Notes: generated from the letters alone by a model not told the origin. DNA of 64,000 nucleotides from Vibrio rhizosphaerae (GCF_024347095.1 NZ_AP024903.1:1550001-1614000); one strand, 5' to 3'. Numbered from the stretch's first letter, positions 49,341-59,512 are shown. Numbers and translations are program-made.

Positions 49341-49412
49341 GTTAAGCGGTTAAATTGAACAACGGAATGGTTACTCTATCTGAATTCAGGGGATCACCAC
49401 AACTGGTTATTT

Positions 49413-50198
49413 TTACGGAGCAAACTGTTCGATGAGCGGGGCATGTTTGGATTGATATAAAGCCTGTTTGAGTTTCCCTTGCTGCTGATAGCGCAATAAC
49501 AATTGTTTGAGAGGATGTTGCAGCGCCGCGGCGCTCATTCCGGGGCGCAGCGTCGGCTCATAGAGGAGTTGCAGTAAGACGATATCCAAAGGCGAGAGAA
49601 AATCATCAGGGGTTTTATCGTTGAATATTGAAGGGTAAACCTGTTCCGAATCATTGAAGAGTCCGAGTGCCTGAGTCGATTCTTCGATAATACATCCGAG
49701 TAATTTGCCGTGAGCGCGCGCTTGATCGACGGGAATAATGACTGTTGCGTGACGGATTTCATGACTGTCGGGATCGACCTTTACGCCAAACATACAGACG
49801 GAACCATAGGTATTTTTTAATGCTTGTTCCCCAAGCTCAGTACGAATAATGCTTTGCCATTGAGACTGGCGCGTAAAATACCAAATAAAGTTGGCATCGG
49901 CTCGTTGTGTAACAATCGAGATCGGCAGATGTGTCAGTTGTTCGAGATGAGTCAAATGGAGACGTGCCATTTTCTCATGTAATGCCTGATCACCGACATC
50001 ATGCTGGAACCACACCCGAATAGGGTGAGTCCATTTAGCGAGACGCGGTGTTTTTACCGAGGTAAATTCGTATTCGAGTGCGACATGGTTGAAAGCATTC
50101 TGAATGAATGTCGGGCGTTCCCATGTCGGTTGCTCAGCGAGCACCGTATGGCTGAAGCTTATGGTGATCAGCAGCCGGCACAATGATCGCCATCGCAT
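49413..50198 (-). CDS. DUF2927 secreted protein
   Basis: A 261-residue protein with a cleavable signal peptide (about residues 1-21, ending in VLA). The DUF2927 core is visible: ADANFIWYF, VIIPVDQA, CIIEESTQALGLFNDSEQVYPSIFND, LSPLDIVLLQLLYEP and LRPGM. The conserved CxxEE next to a helix recalls a metallo-peptidase active-site helix, but a full HExxH is absent. Function unknown. It ends one base before the sapF stop and may be part of the sap transcript. Confidence 0.8.
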   Translation of the reverse strand: MRWRSLCRLLITISFSHTVLAEQPTWERPTFIQNAFNHVALEYEFTSVKTPRLAKWTHPIRVWFQHDVGDQALHEKMARLHLTHLEQLTHLPISIVTQRADANFIWYFTRQSQWQSIIRTELGEQALKNTYGSVCMFGVKVDPDSHEIRHATVIIPVDQARAHGKLLGCIIEESTQALGLFNDSEQVYPSIFNDKTPDDFLSPLDIVLLQLLYEPTLRPGMSAAALQHPLKQLLLRYQQQGKLKQALYQSKHAPLIEQFAP

Positions 50199-50199
50199 A

Positions 50200-50997
50200 T
50201 TAATCTTCCGTTCCGAACTCTGGGATTCTGCTGAAGTGACTTTCGATCATGCGTTGTGTGACGATGTGTTGTGGATTGGACAGCACATCTTCGGTATAAC
50301 CGGATTCGACCACTTTACCTTCGTGCATGACGATAACCTTATCGGTAATATGTTTAATCACCCCAAGATGCTGAGACACATAGACGAAGGACACCCCCAT
50401 TTCATCCTGTAATTCCATCAACAGATTGATAATCTGCGACCGCATTGCCATATCCAGACCATTCAATGCTTCATCGGCAACAATGATGGAGGGCTGCAAA
50501 ATCAGGGCTCTGGCGAGACATACCCGCTGTTTTTGACCGGTTGCCAGCATCTGAGGATAAAAGTAAGCATGCTCGGGCAGCAGACCGACTCGCAATAAAG
50601 TATCTTTTACCCGCTTCTGGCGTGCCTCGGGCAACATTTCTGTATTCCGTTTCAGCGGCCCTTCCAAAATACGTCCAATCTGAATTTTTGGATTCAGCGA
50701 TGTATTCGGATCCTGAAAAATCATGCGGATGAGCTTACATCGGGTGGCATAATCTTTATGCTCCAGACGCTCGCCATTGACCCGAATTTCTCCTGTTGTC
50801 GGTTCGACCATACCGGATAACATCCGCGCAAGGGTAGACTTGCCCGAACCGTTTTGTCCGATGAATCCAATTGTTTGCCCGACTTCCAGCGTAAAATTGA
50901 CCGACTCGACAGCATGATGCACTTTCTTCTTAAATAGGCTGGGACGAGTAATAAAAGTCTTCGATAAATCAGAAACTTCTAACAGCGGAATCGTCAT
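50200..50997 (-). CDS. sapF: Peptide ABC transporter ATPase SapF
   Basis: A 265-residue ATPase of the Sap importer: Walker [15 protein letters not shown], the SapF-type signature [15 protein letters not shown] and Walker [13 protein letters not shown]. Same departure from the canonical LSGGQ as in the E. coli protein. Its start overlaps the sapD stop by four bases. Confidence 0.94.
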   Translation of the reverse strand: MTIPLLEVSDLSKTFITRPSLFKKKVHHAVESVNFTLEVGQTIGFIGQNGSGKSTLARMLSGMVEPTTGEIRVNGERLEHKDYATRCKLIRMIFQDPNTSLNPKIQIGRILEGPLKRNTEMLPEARQKRVKDTLLRVGLLPEHAYFYPQMLATGQKQRVCLARALILQPSIIVADEALNGLDMAMRSQIINLLMELQDEMGVSFVYVSQHLGVIKHITDKVIVMHEGKVVESGYTEDVLSNPQHIVTQRMIESHFSRIPEFGTED

Positions 50998-51989
50998 TGT
51001 GTCTCTTCCATATTCAGCGGGTAGTGGCAGGAGTATTTGTGATTCTTAATCCAGCGGCTTTTCGGCATTTCAACACACTGACGTTGCGCGTAAGGGCATC
51101 TTGGACCGAGGCGACAGCCAATCGGCAAATGTTGCAGCGGTGGAATGGAACCCGGCAATGAGTTTAATTTCTGCTTATGTGGGATTGATGCACTGAAATC
51201 CGGCATCGCCGTCAGCAGGGCGACCGTATAGGGGTGTTTGGGGGTGGCCAGAATATTATGAGTCATTGCGGACTCGATTGACTGACCACAGTACATAACC
51301 GTGATACGGTGTGCCCACTGAGTGATCGTGGTCAGGTCGTGCCCGATCAGTAGAATCGTCGTGTTATTGACCTGATTCATTCGGCTTAACAGGCGCAGTA
51401 TTTGTGACTGTGTAATAGGATCGAGGTCATTGGTCGGCTCATCTGCAATCAATAATTTGGGTTGGGTGGCAATCGCCATGGCGATCATCACTTTCTGGCA
51501 TTCACCATCAGTAATTTCATAGGGATAACTTTTTAAAATACGGTGGTGATCTTTAATCCCGACTTTATGCAGTAAAGCAATGGCCTGCTTTTTACGCCAT
51601 GAAAAGCGTTGCCACCATGGCCCTTTATATGTGTGAGAAGGAATGGCTTCAATTAACTGCTTGCCCACCTCATCTGAGGGGTCAAGACAAGTGGAGGGCT
51701 CCTGAAAGATCATCGCAATATCCCGGGCGATGACCCGTCGCCGCTCTCGCGGCGTGAGTTGCAGCAGATCGATATTACCCAACCTCATCCGATCGGCTGT
51801 AATACGCCAATTCTCTTTACACACCCCCACAATGGCTTTGGCGACCAGACTTTTACCTGAACCTGACTCACCCACCAAACCACGAATTTCACCTTCACTC
51901 ATGGTTAGGCTGATACGATCAACTGCTTTGACGAGCCCTTGTGGTGTATCGATTTCAATCGTCAGATGACGAATATCCAGCATTGGCAT
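50994..51989 (-). CDS. sapD: Peptide ABC transporter ATPase SapD
   Basis: A 331-residue ATPase with Walker [14 protein letters not shown], degenerate signature [13 protein letters not shown] and Walker [13 protein letters not shown], then the C-terminal oligopeptide-transporter motif with Cys ([13 protein letters not shown]). SapD also supports Trk potassium uptake in E. coli. Starts one base before the sapC stop. Confidence 0.94.
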   Translation of the reverse strand: MPMLDIRHLTIEIDTPQGLVKAVDRISLTMSEGEIRGLVGESGSGKSLVAKAIVGVCKENWRITADRMRLGNIDLLQLTPRERRRVIARDIAMIFQEPSTCLDPSDEVGKQLIEAIPSHTYKGPWWQRFSWRKKQAIALLHKVGIKDHHRILKSYPYEITDGECQKVMIAMAIATQPKLLIADEPTNDLDPITQSQILRLLSRMNQVNNTTILLIGHDLTTITQWAHRITVMYCGQSIESAMTHNILATPKHPYTVALLTAMPDFSASIPHKQKLNSLPGSIPPLQHLPIGCRLGPRCPYAQRQCVEMPKSRWIKNHKYSCHYPLNMEETQ

Positions 51990-52876
51990 TATTCGACCCC
52001 CTCGTTGAGTGATTGGCGAGCCCCTTCACCGACAAGATTGACAGTAATAACCGTAAACATGATTGTCAATCCGGGGAGGACGACGGTCCAGGGGGCCAGA
52101 TATAGCAGCTCTACGGAGTCTCCCAGAATCGCGCCCCACTCAGAAGTGGATGACTGAGCACCTAATCCGAGAAAACCAAGTGAGGTAATATCCAGAATAG
52201 CAACCGTCATTGCAAAGTTAATCTCTAATACAATGGTCGATAAAATATTGGGCAAAATAGAGTACCACAGCAGATAGATATCTTTTGCGCCGTCTAGTCT
52301 GGCGGCCATAATGTAATCTTTTCCGACTTCATTGTGGACTGCGGTATAGGCTGAGCGAATAAAGCGGGGAATCAAAGCCAGTCCGATTGCCAGCAGAATA
52401 TTGGACTCACCGACGCCAAGAATGGCAACAAAAATAATCGCGAGCAGGAGCGACGGAATCGACATGACGGTATCCATCAAGTGATTCAGAATACTGGAAA
52501 TCAATCCCGAGGTCATGCCTGCGGCGATACCAATGATAGAACCGACACATGTCGCAAATATGGTCAGAAGTACGGCATTGCCAAACGAGTGCCGGGCCCC
52601 TTCAATTAAGCGAGAGAGAATATCCCGGCCGAGATCATCGGTACCGAAAAAATACTCGACCGAACCTGCCGGATCCCAGGAAGGCGGAATCAGCAAATGA
52701 CTGGTGTGTGCCTGAGCATCATGTGGGGAAATCCAAGGTGCAAATACCGTGATGATAATCAGAGCAAGCAGACACCAGAGTCCGAACATCGCCAGATTGT
52801 TCTGGCGAAAACTCCGCCAAAACCGTTCGAACTGAGTCGGGATATGCTCTTCCTGATAGATATTATTTGTTAGCAT
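51989..52876 (-). CDS. sapC: Peptide ABC transporter permease SapC
   Basis: A 295-residue permease of the DppC/OppC type. N-terminal [24 protein letters not shown], then [21 protein letters not shown] and the EAA-like loop [21 protein letters not shown]. Six helices are predicted. The start lies 14 bases inside sapB. Confidence 0.94.
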   Translation of the reverse strand: MLTNNIYQEEHIPTQFERFWRSFRQNNLAMFGLWCLLALIIITVFAPWISPHDAQAHTSHLLIPPSWDPAGSVEYFFGTDDLGRDILSRLIEGARHSFGNAVLLTIFATCVGSIIGIAAGMTSGLISSILNHLMDTVMSIPSLLLAIIFVAILGVGESNILLAIGLALIPRFIRSAYTAVHNEVGKDYIMAARLDGAKDIYLLWYSILPNILSTIVLEINFAMTVAILDITSLGFLGLGAQSSTSEWGAILGDSVELLYLAPWTVVLPGLTIMFTVITVNLVGEGARQSLNEGVE

Positions 52877-53825
52877 ACCAAGCTTTCCTTACGAACGGAT
52901 TGATCAGAGCGCCGAGCAAGTCAGATAAAATATTGGCGGTGAGAACCAAGGTGGAGACTGAAATCACCCCGGCTTGAATCGAGACTAAGTCCTCGTTTGC
53001 TAACGCATCCAGTAGCCATCTGCCGATCCCAGGCCAGTTAAAGATGGATTCGGTGATAATCGCGAATGTCAGCATGGTTGAGAGTTGGACGCCAAACTTA
53101 GGGATAATCGGCGGAATCGCATTGCGCAGCACATGTTCTCTGATGATTTGATATTGCGAAAGACCGCGGATCCGTGCCACTCGGATGTAATTCTGGTTCA
53201 TCACATCGGCTACCGAGGTCCGCATTAAGCGAATGACCTGTGTGGTCGGAGCCAGAGCCAGTACGGTACATGGGAGGATCAGATGAGAAATCACACTTTG
53301 GAGGATCTGAGGACGATAGACGCTTTTTGACAGAAAAGCATCAATCAGGGTAAAACCTGTGACGTGCTGAATGTTATACAGCAAGTCATAACGGCCAGAG
53401 ACCGGGAAAATTTCATAATTCAGTGAAAATACCAGCAGCAGCATCAGTGCGATCCAGTAAATCGGTGCAGAGTAGCCACACATTGACACAAAAGAAATCA
53501 CGGTATCGATCCACTTTCCTTGCTTCATACCAGCCAAGGTCCCGATCGGGATACCGATCATTAATGAAATCAGAAAGGCAAACAGACAGAGTTCCAGTGT
53601 GGCAGGAAAGACGATGGCTAATTCATCGATGACCGGCGTTCCCGAATGGTTGATACCAAAATTGAGCTGGCTGATTTCCGATACATAAGTCAGCCAGCCT
53701 TGCCAGAAATTCTCCAGTGCCCAGTGTGAGTAGGGATCGAATCTGAGAATGCTGTATCCGACTAACGTCAAAATCAACAATGTGATAATAAAAAGATTAA
53801 ATTTACGGATTGCATAGAGCAGCAT
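52863..53825 (-). CDS. sapB: Peptide ABC transporter permease SapB
   Basis: A 320-residue DppB-type permease with six helices, the loop ARIRGLSQYQIIREHVLRNAIPP and the N-terminal FNLFIITLLILTLVGYSILRFDP. Its ATG overlaps the sapA stop by one base and its 3' end overlaps sapC. Confidence 0.94.
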   Translation of the reverse strand: MLLYAIRKFNLFIITLLILTLVGYSILRFDPYSHWALENFWQGWLTYVSEISQLNFGINHSGTPVIDELAIVFPATLELCLFAFLISLMIGIPIGTLAGMKQGKWIDTVISFVSMCGYSAPIYWIALMLLLVFSLNYEIFPVSGRYDLLYNIQHVTGFTLIDAFLSKSVYRPQILQSVISHLILPCTVLALAPTTQVIRLMRTSVADVMNQNYIRVARIRGLSQYQIIREHVLRNAIPPIIPKFGVQLSTMLTFAIITESIFNWPGIGRWLLDALANEDLVSIQAGVISVSTLVLTANILSDLLGALINPFVRKAWYANK

Positions 53826-55447
53826 TATTTGATCCTCTCAACCAGATTAAAAGGCTGCACATTGAATGGACTCAGCTGAAAACCGGTCAATGAATCATTA
53901 TATGCCTTAAATTGCATTCCGTGAGCGATAGGGATCACCGGGAACTCTTGGTTGATGATATTTTGCGCCTGCTTGTAAAGGTTAAGGCGATAACGATGAC
54001 GATCCACTTCTAATGCGAGATTGAGCAGGAAATCAAAATCTTCATTACACCATTGAGAGAGATTGATACCTTCTTCTCGCGCATCACAAGAGAGAATCGG
54101 GCGCAGAAAACTATCCGGATCGCCTGTTCGTCCTGACCAGCCGGTCAGATATAAGTCAACATCGGTATAATCAGAGCGATTTTGTCGGTCAATCCGTTCT
54201 TCAGGGATGAGGTGTAATGTAATACCGATATCTTTCAGATTCGCCTGAATGAGCTCGGCGGTTTTTCGCGGACTTGGATTATAGGCTGTGGGTTCAAGCG
54301 GAACCAACATGGAAAGTTCTAATCCGTTGCTGAAGCCGGCATCCCGTAACAGACCGAGTGAATAACTGCGATCATAACGCACCTGCACCGCATCTTTCTG
54401 ATAGGCCCAGGAGGTCGGAGGCAGAATATTATAGGCAATCCTGCCGGTGCCGTAATAAACGGAATCTAAGATATTTTGCCGGTTAATGGCGAAACTCAGT
54501 GCTTTACGCACCCGGGGATCACTGATGGCCGGGTGAGTCGTATTGACGGCGATGAAAGAGACATTCATGGCTGGTGTCGAGCTCAGCGAAATATGTTTTT
54601 GCTGTTCAATAATCGGAATTTGGCTCGAAATCGGAGTGCTGAGTACGTCGCACTCGTTACGCAGCAGTTTTGCCAGCGTACCGGTACCACGCTGTGCAAT
54701 ATCAAAAACGACCTGTTGCATTTTGGGCAGGCCTTTCCAGTAAAGCGGATGCCTTTTGAGCCGGATAAAGTCGCTCACTTGCATTTCATCCAGATAGAAA
54801 GGCCCCGTACCGACCGGATGCGTGTCAATCATTGCTTTTTCATCAGCATAAATCAGTTGATCGGCATACTCTTTAGAGAGAATCACGGCATGGGTCGTCG
54901 AGATATTGGCCAGAAAACTATTGTCGGGACGTTGTAACGTGAATTGAACCGTATAGGGATCAATGGCATCAACACTTTTGACCAGATGTTTAAAATTAAT
55001 GCCGGCAAACCACGGATAGCTACTGTTTCCGACATTATGAAATGGGTTATATGAGCTCAGGATACGATCAAAGCTAAATACGACATCTTCAGCATTGAGA
55101 TTCCGTGATGGACTGAACCATTTCGTCTGTTGAAAAGGAACATGTTTACGGAGATAGAAGGTGTACACTGTGCCTTGTTCATTCACCGTCCAACGTTCAG
55201 CCAGATTCGGTGAAGGGCGCTGTGTTTTCGGATCCAGCACCAGCAGCGTGTCATAAATTTGCGGACCGAGGGCTTCTGCGGTAATACCACTATCTACTAA
55301 TTGCGGGTTCAGGGTATCCGGCGTTCCCTGCCCACAGTAGACGAAGCCTGTCTGTCTGATTTCGCTATGATCGGTATTCTGGTCGTTGCAGCCTGCTAAG
55401 AGTCCCAGACCACAGAAACTCAGGGTGAGTTTTATCAGTATTTTCAT
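53825..55447 (-). CDS. sapA: Peptide-binding lipoprotein SapA
   Basis: Solute-binding protein of 540 residues (SBP family 5) for the Sap transporter, linked to antimicrobial-peptide resistance in several gammaproteobacteria. The signal peptide ends in LLAGC (Cys 20), so the protein is lipid-anchored; Asn at +2 leaves the membrane uncertain. Core motifs: GTPDTLNPQLVDSG, HPVGTGPFYLDEMQ, RVRKALSFAINRQNILD, SGRTGDPDSFLRPIL. First gene of sapABCDF, divergently oriented with respect to nothing; pspF lies upstream on the same strand. Confidence 0.93.
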   Translation of the reverse strand: MKILIKLTLSFCGLGLLAGCNDQNTDHSEIRQTGFVYCGQGTPDTLNPQLVDSGITAEALGPQIYDTLLVLDPKTQRPSPNLAERWTVNEQGTVYTFYLRKHVPFQQTKWFSPSRNLNAEDVVFSFDRILSSYNPFHNVGNSSYPWFAGINFKHLVKSVDAIDPYTVQFTLQRPDNSFLANISTTHAVILSKEYADQLIYADEKAMIDTHPVGTGPFYLDEMQVSDFIRLKRHPLYWKGLPKMQQVVFDIAQRGTGTLAKLLRNECDVLSTPISSQIPIIEQQKHISLSSTPAMNVSFIAVNTTHPAISDPRVRKALSFAINRQNILDSVYYGTGRIAYNILPPTSWAYQKDAVQVRYDRSYSLGLLRDAGFSNGLELSMLVPLEPTAYNPSPRKTAELIQANLKDIGITLHLIPEERIDRQNRSDYTDVDLYLTGWSGRTGDPDSFLRPILSCDAREEGINLSQWCNEDFDFLLNLALEVDRHRYRLNLYKQAQNIINQEFPVIPIAHGMQFKAYNDSLTGFQLSPFNVQPFNLVERIK

Positions 55448-55569
55448 TTTAAAAGCGAATATATGAAACGAGGCCCTTTAAGCCACAGAAATCTGCCTCA
55501 AACAAGCGGCTAATTTACCACTTTTGTATGAGTGAACCAATGAAAAACACATTGAAATTGATTCATAAC

Positions 55570-56610
55570 TTACTCATTTTTAGTTGTGAGCTGATATTTT
55601 CGGATAAGACCTCTCAGTTGATGATAGCTTAATCCGAGTAACCGGGCGGCATTTTTTTGATTATATTTGGCTTGTATCAGTGCTTGCATAATCACATGGC
55701 GCTCTTGAGTGTCCACCCATGACCTGAAGTTGAGCGGAAAGGTAATATCATTTGCGTGGTGGGGCTCTTTCGTCGCGGGGATGGATTGTTCCGTATCTAC
55801 ATCCGTGTCATCTGGCGTACTGTTGTCACCCGCTGTTTGCTGCCATTGGCATTGAAATGGATCCAGTACGAAGTCATCAATGGGATGATCGACGGAACGA
55901 TGTTGGTAGACTGCACGCTCGACCACATTTTTTAATTCGCGGATGTTTCCGGGCCAGTGATAGCTCAGTAATTTATCGCGAGCTGACGGACTGAATCCCG
56001 GAAAGTAGGGAAGTTCGATTTCGTGACACATCCGTATGGCGTAGTGTTCGGCAAGCAGTAAAATATCTTCTGTTCTTTCCCGAAGCGGCGGCAGATGAAT
56101 CACATCAAAGGCTAACCGATCCAATAAATCTGCGCGGAATTCTTGACGTTCGGCCATGGAGACTAAGTCACCATTGGTCGCGCATATCAGACGGACATCT
56201 GTTTTGAGGGTTTTTGAACCGCCGACGCGTTCATATTCACCATACTCAATGACTCGTAAAAGCTTCTCTTGAACATTGAGGGGGGCCGCTGCCAGCTCGT
56301 CAAGAAACAGACTGCCATGCTCTGCCCGTTCAAAGCGGCCCTGATGACGACCTTTGGAGCCGGTAAAAGCGCCCGCTTCATGGCCAAAGAGTTCTGAGTC
56401 AATCACGCCTTCGGCAAGCGCAGCACAATTGAGAGAGATCATCGGATGTTCCCAGCGCCCGGACAAATAATGGATACGTTGCGCGATGAGTTCTTTACCG
56501 GTGCCCCGTTCTCCCAAAATGAGTACCGGTCGATTGATTTGCGCCAGATGAGATGCTTTTTCCAGTACGGCCAGAAAATAGGGGGATTCACCAATCAGAT
56601 TAATTTTCAT
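55570..56610 (-). CDS. pspF: Sigma-54 activator PspF
   Basis: Activator of the phage-shock operon, 346 residues, lacking a receiver domain as PspF does. The AAA+ domain has Walker A GERGTGKE (34-41), the sigma-54 loop at 80-85 written GAFTGS, Walker B SLFLDELAAAP and an Arg finger region RADLLDRLAFDV. A Fis-type helix-turn-helix is at the C-terminus (YNQKNAARLLGLSYHQLRGLI). The last residue of the loop is Ser where Ala is usual. Divergent from pspABC. Confidence 0.95.
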   Translation of the reverse strand: MKINLIGESPYFLAVLEKASHLAQINRPVLILGERGTGKELIAQRIHYLSGRWEHPMISLNCAALAEGVIDSELFGHEAGAFTGSKGRHQGRFERAEHGSLFLDELAAAPLNVQEKLLRVIEYGEYERVGGSKTLKTDVRLICATNGDLVSMAERQEFRADLLDRLAFDVIHLPPLRERTEDILLLAEHYAIRMCHEIELPYFPGFSPSARDKLLSYHWPGNIRELKNVVERAVYQHRSVDHPIDDFVLDPFQCQWQQTAGDNSTPDDTDVDTEQSIPATKEPHHANDITFPLNFRSWVDTQERHVIMQALIQAKYNQKNAARLLGLSYHQLRGLIRKYQLTTKNE

Positions 56611-56732
56611 GGATTGTTCCGAATCAACAAATAATGGTCAGATTAACCAAAAAGTGGTGATAAATACAAACCTCATTGAGAGGGATGACCCGATAAAACA
56701 TTAATGCTTTGATTTTTATCGTTTTTTAAATA

Positions 56733-56748
56733 TGGCACAGGTTTTGAA
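56733..56748 (+). promoter_or_regulatory. Sigma-54 promoter of pspABC
   Basis: TGGCAC (56733-56738), five bases, then TTGAA (56744-56748) fits the -24/-12 element apart from A in place of C at -12. It lies 56 bases before the pspA start and 120 bases from pspF, matching the E. coli layout in which PspF drives this promoter. Confidence 0.8.
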
Positions 56749-56803
56749 TACTCTTAACAGGCATATCATATCCACCGATCATATCAATGAAGAGGAACAT
56801 CAC

Positions 56804-57478
56804 ATGGGCATTTTTTCCCGATTTGCAGATATTGTAAATTCTAATATCAGTGCATTACTTGATAAAGCAGAAGACCCTGAAAAAATGATTCGTCTGATTA
56901 TTCAGGAGATGGAAGACACCTTGGTTGAGGTCCGTAGCCATTCAGCCAAAGTGCTGGCAGATAAAAAAGAGTTGTTGAGAAAAATCGAATCACTTGAGAG
57001 TCAGATTGAAGAATGGACACAAAAAGCGTCTCTGGCACTGACGAAAGAGCGAGAAGATCTGGCACGAGCTGCACTGATTGAAAAACAAAAATTGCAGGAC
57101 ATGGTGAAAGGTTTAAAAACCGAGTTCACGCTGGTTGAAGAGACCATGGATAAACTGGCCGATGAAATCACCAAGTTAGAAACTAAAATTACTGAAACCA
57201 GAGCCAAGCAGAAAGCAATGATGATTCGGGCTCAGACGGCAGGTAAGCGTCGCGATGTTCAAAAGCATTTACACCACAACCGCACTGAAGAAACGATGGC
57301 AAAGTTTGATCAGTTTTCAAGACGTGTTGATGAGCTTGAAGCTGAAGCGGATATTTACGATCAAACCGGCAATGGCAAAACGTTGGAACAAGAGTTTGCC
57401 GATCTTCAGGCACAGGATGAAATTGACAGTGAGCTGGCGAAGTTAAAACAGGCACTGAAAAAAAATCAGTCAGAATAA
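56804..57478 (+). CDS. pspA: Phage shock protein PspA
   Basis: Peripheral inner-membrane protein of 224 residues, an ESCRT-III-like coiled coil that stabilises damaged membrane and inhibits PspF. The N-terminal amphipathic helix MGIFSRFADIVNSNISALLDKAEDPEKMIRL is followed by long heptad helices to the end. I take the ATG at 56804 (GAGGAA upstream, family start MGIFSRF); the upstream frame from 56732 begins inside the sigma-54 promoter. Confidence 0.96.
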   Translation: MGIFSRFADIVNSNISALLDKAEDPEKMIRLIIQEMEDTLVEVRSHSAKVLADKKELLRKIESLESQIEEWTQKASLALTKEREDLARAALIEKQKLQDMVKGLKTEFTLVEETMDKLADEITKLETKITETRAKQKAMMIRAQTAGKRRDVQKHLHHNRTEETMAKFDQFSRRVDELEAEADIYDQTGNGKTLEQEFADLQAQDEIDSELAKLKQALKKNQSE

Positions 57479-57487
57479 GGAATAACT

Positions 57488-57727
57488 ATGTTAGTGATGC
57501 TTGTTTCTGTGCCACTCATCGTCTTTATGGTGGTGGTGGCCCCTTTATGGCTCATTCTGCACTATCGAAGTAAAAAACGTTCGGAGGGGGGACTGAGTCA
57601 GGACGACTATGAACAATTGGCGGCTTTATCAGCGAAAGCCGATGCGCTGAAACAGCGTATTCATACGTTAGAAACCATCTTGGATGATGAGACGCCGAAC
57701 TGGAGGTCACATTATGACGGCGCATAA
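57488..57727 (+). CDS. pspB: Phage shock protein PspB
   Basis: A 79-residue inner membrane protein: one N-terminal helix (residues 3-25) and a leucine-zipper-like cytoplasmic part (LAALSAKADALKQRIHTLETILDDETPNWR), the PspB hallmark. Works with PspC to release PspF from PspA. Ten bases beyond pspA and overlapping pspC by 14. Confidence 0.95.
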   Translation: MLVMLVSVPLIVFMVVVAPLWLILHYRSKKRSEGGLSQDDYEQLAALSAKADALKQRIHTLETILDDETPNWRSHYDGA

Positions 57728-58106
57728 ATCTCTGTACCGGGATCCTCGGCATGGCAAAATATCAGGTGTGTGTGCCGGGCTGGCGAATTACTTTGAACTG
57801 GAAGCCTGGTTAGTCAGAATCATTGTCCTGTCGGCAACATTATTAGGCGGTGGATTTCTGGTCATTCTGACGTACATTGCGCTCAGTCTCATGTTGGAAA
57901 AACAACCGGAAGATTATGAGCAGACCGTGCAGATGCAGCGTGAACATAAACTGAAACGTCAGCCATGGAAGCAAGGTGCTTCAGCGCATCAGCTAATCAA
58001 TAATTTAGCGCAGGAGTTTGATAAGGTTGAAGCGAAAGTCTGTCAGATTGAGGCTTACGTAACATCGGATGCATTCAAAGTTAATAAGGCATTCCGAGAT
58101 TTATAA
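57714..58106 (+). CDS. pspC: Phage shock protein PspC
   Basis: A 130-residue inner membrane sensor. The PspC domain (YRDPRHGKISGVCAGLANYFELEAWLVRIIVLSATLLGGG) with its two helices is followed by a cytoplasmic coiled part. The ATG at 57714 has GGAGG upstream and matches the family start; an upstream frame from 57684 lies within pspB. Confidence 0.95.
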   Translation: MTAHKSLYRDPRHGKISGVCAGLANYFELEAWLVRIIVLSATLLGGGFLVILTYIALSLMLEKQPEDYEQTVQMQREHKLKRQPWKQGASAHQLINNLAQEFDKVEAKVCQIEAYVTSDAFKVNKAFRDL

Positions 58107-58153
58107 TCGATCAATGGTTGCCTGAGACCAGAATAGCCATCAGTTCAGAGAGT

Positions 58154-58183
58154 CTCCGGTGTTGAATATTTCAAGCACCGGAG
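58154..58183 (+). terminator. Hairpin after pspC
   Basis: An 8-base-pair stem (CTCCGGTG / CACCGGAG) with an inner TTGA/TCAA stem lies between pspC and the convergent metC. There is no T-tract, so termination is probable only from position. Confidence 0.5.
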
Positions 58184-58211
58184 CGTGCTATCTACGAGCA
58201 TATTGATCGGG

Positions 58212-59411
58212 TCAGTCAGAGAGACTGCCGAGTGCTGCCTGATAACGTTCGAATCCTGCTTCCAGATCGGCAATTAAATCATCGGTATCTTCGAGGCCGA
58301 TATGAAGCCGAATCAGGGTTCCCGTAAAGTGGGGATGAGCAACCGTGCGTAATGCATTGAAACTTTTCGGTTCATTGGCAAGAATGAGACTTTCAAACCC
58401 ACCCCATGAATACCCCATACTGAAATGTTGCATGTTATCGAGCAAAGCGGTCGTTGCTCGCGGATGACTGGTTTTCAGGACAAACGAGAACAGCCCGTTG
58501 CCGCCGGTAAAATCGCGTTGGAAATACGCATGTCCCGGACAGGTTTCCAGAGCCGGATGGCGTACATGATCAACTTCCGGGCGTTCTGCCAGCCAGCGCG
58601 CGATTCTTAAACTGTTTTCAGCATGTTGTTTCAATCTGACATCCAGTGTCCGGATGCCGCGCAAACCCATATAAGCATCGTCAGGGGAGACACATTGCCC
58701 CATTAAGTAGCTTTGTTCCCGTAGTTGAGCCCAGCATTTTTCATTGGCGACCGCCGTCCCCAGCATGACATCCGAGTGACCGACAATATATTTGGTTGCC
58801 GCTTGTACCGAAATATCGACACCATGCTCGAAAGGTGAAAAATTCACCCCTGCACCCCAAGTGTTATCGAGAATCACGATGATATCGTGTGCATGAGCAA
58901 TCCGGGAAAGTGTCGGGATGTCCTGAACTTCCATCGTGACTGAGCCGGGAGACTCAGTAAACAGAACCTTGGTATTTGGTTGAATAAGTGATTCGATATC
59001 AGCCCCGATCATCGGATCGTAATAGGTGGTCTCAATCCCCATTTTTTTGAGTATGACATCGCAGAAGTTTCGGGTTGGCTCATAACAGGTATCGACCATC
59101 AGGATATGGTCTCCCGTGGCGACAAACGACAGTATCGCATTGGTAATGGCCGCTGTACCGCAAGGATACAGAGCGCATCCGACGCCGCCTTCGATATCGG
59201 TCATGGCTTCTTGGAAAGCGAAATGTGTATTGGTGCCGCGGCGACCATAAAATAAGGTTTTGTTGGCCCGATTGAGGATCGCATGATTTTTGTCTGAGAC
59301 GGAATCAAAAATAATCGAAGAGGCTCGTTGTATTGGCGGATTGACCGCGCCTTGCGTCCACTCCTTATTGCGCCCTGTGGCCACATACTTGGTTTTTTTT
59401 CCTTCTGACAT
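58212..59411 (-). CDS. metC: Cystathionine beta-lyase MetC
   Basis: PLP enzyme cleaving cystathionine to homocysteine, ammonia and pyruvate, 399 residues. The PLP lysine is in SVQAATKYIVGHSDVMLG; LYPCGTAAITNAIL and DNTWGAGVNFSPFEHG carry the substrate and cofactor contacts; the cystathionine lyase pattern YGRRGTNTHFAFQEAM is near the N-terminus. The product feeds MetE. The gene is a single leftward unit; a tandem repeat lies just upstream. Confidence 0.95.
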   Translation of the reverse strand: MSEGKKTKYVATGRNKEWTQGAVNPPIQRASSIIFDSVSDKNHAILNRANKTLFYGRRGTNTHFAFQEAMTDIEGGVGCALYPCGTAAITNAILSFVATGDHILMVDTCYEPTRNFCDVILKKMGIETTYYDPMIGADIESLIQPNTKVLFTESPGSVTMEVQDIPTLSRIAHAHDIIVILDNTWGAGVNFSPFEHGVDISVQAATKYIVGHSDVMLGTAVANEKCWAQLREQSYLMGQCVSPDDAYMGLRGIRTLDVRLKQHAENSLRIARWLAERPEVDHVRHPALETCPGHAYFQRDFTGGNGLFSFVLKTSHPRATTALLDNMQHFSMGYSWGGFESLILANEPKSFNALRTVAHPHFTGTLIRLHIGLEDTDDLIADLEAGFERYQAALGSLSD

Positions 59412-59430
59412 GCAAAGTCCTTTCAGGCAG

Positions 59431-59470
59431 ATTCAGTGTTTGTTTATTTAAAATTCAGTGTTTATTTAAA
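59431..59470. repeat. Imperfect tandem repeat upstream of metC
   Basis: ATTCAGTGTTTGTTTATTTAAA (59431-59452 in outline) is followed at once by ATTCAGTGTTTATTTAAA (59453-59470). The two units differ by a four-base insertion. They lie 20-60 bases before metC in the probable promoter and may be a duplication or a regulator site. Confidence 0.7.
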
Positions 59471-59512
59471 ACATGGGAGAGATGTAGATTTCAACCCTGA
59501 GCATGAAAAAAG

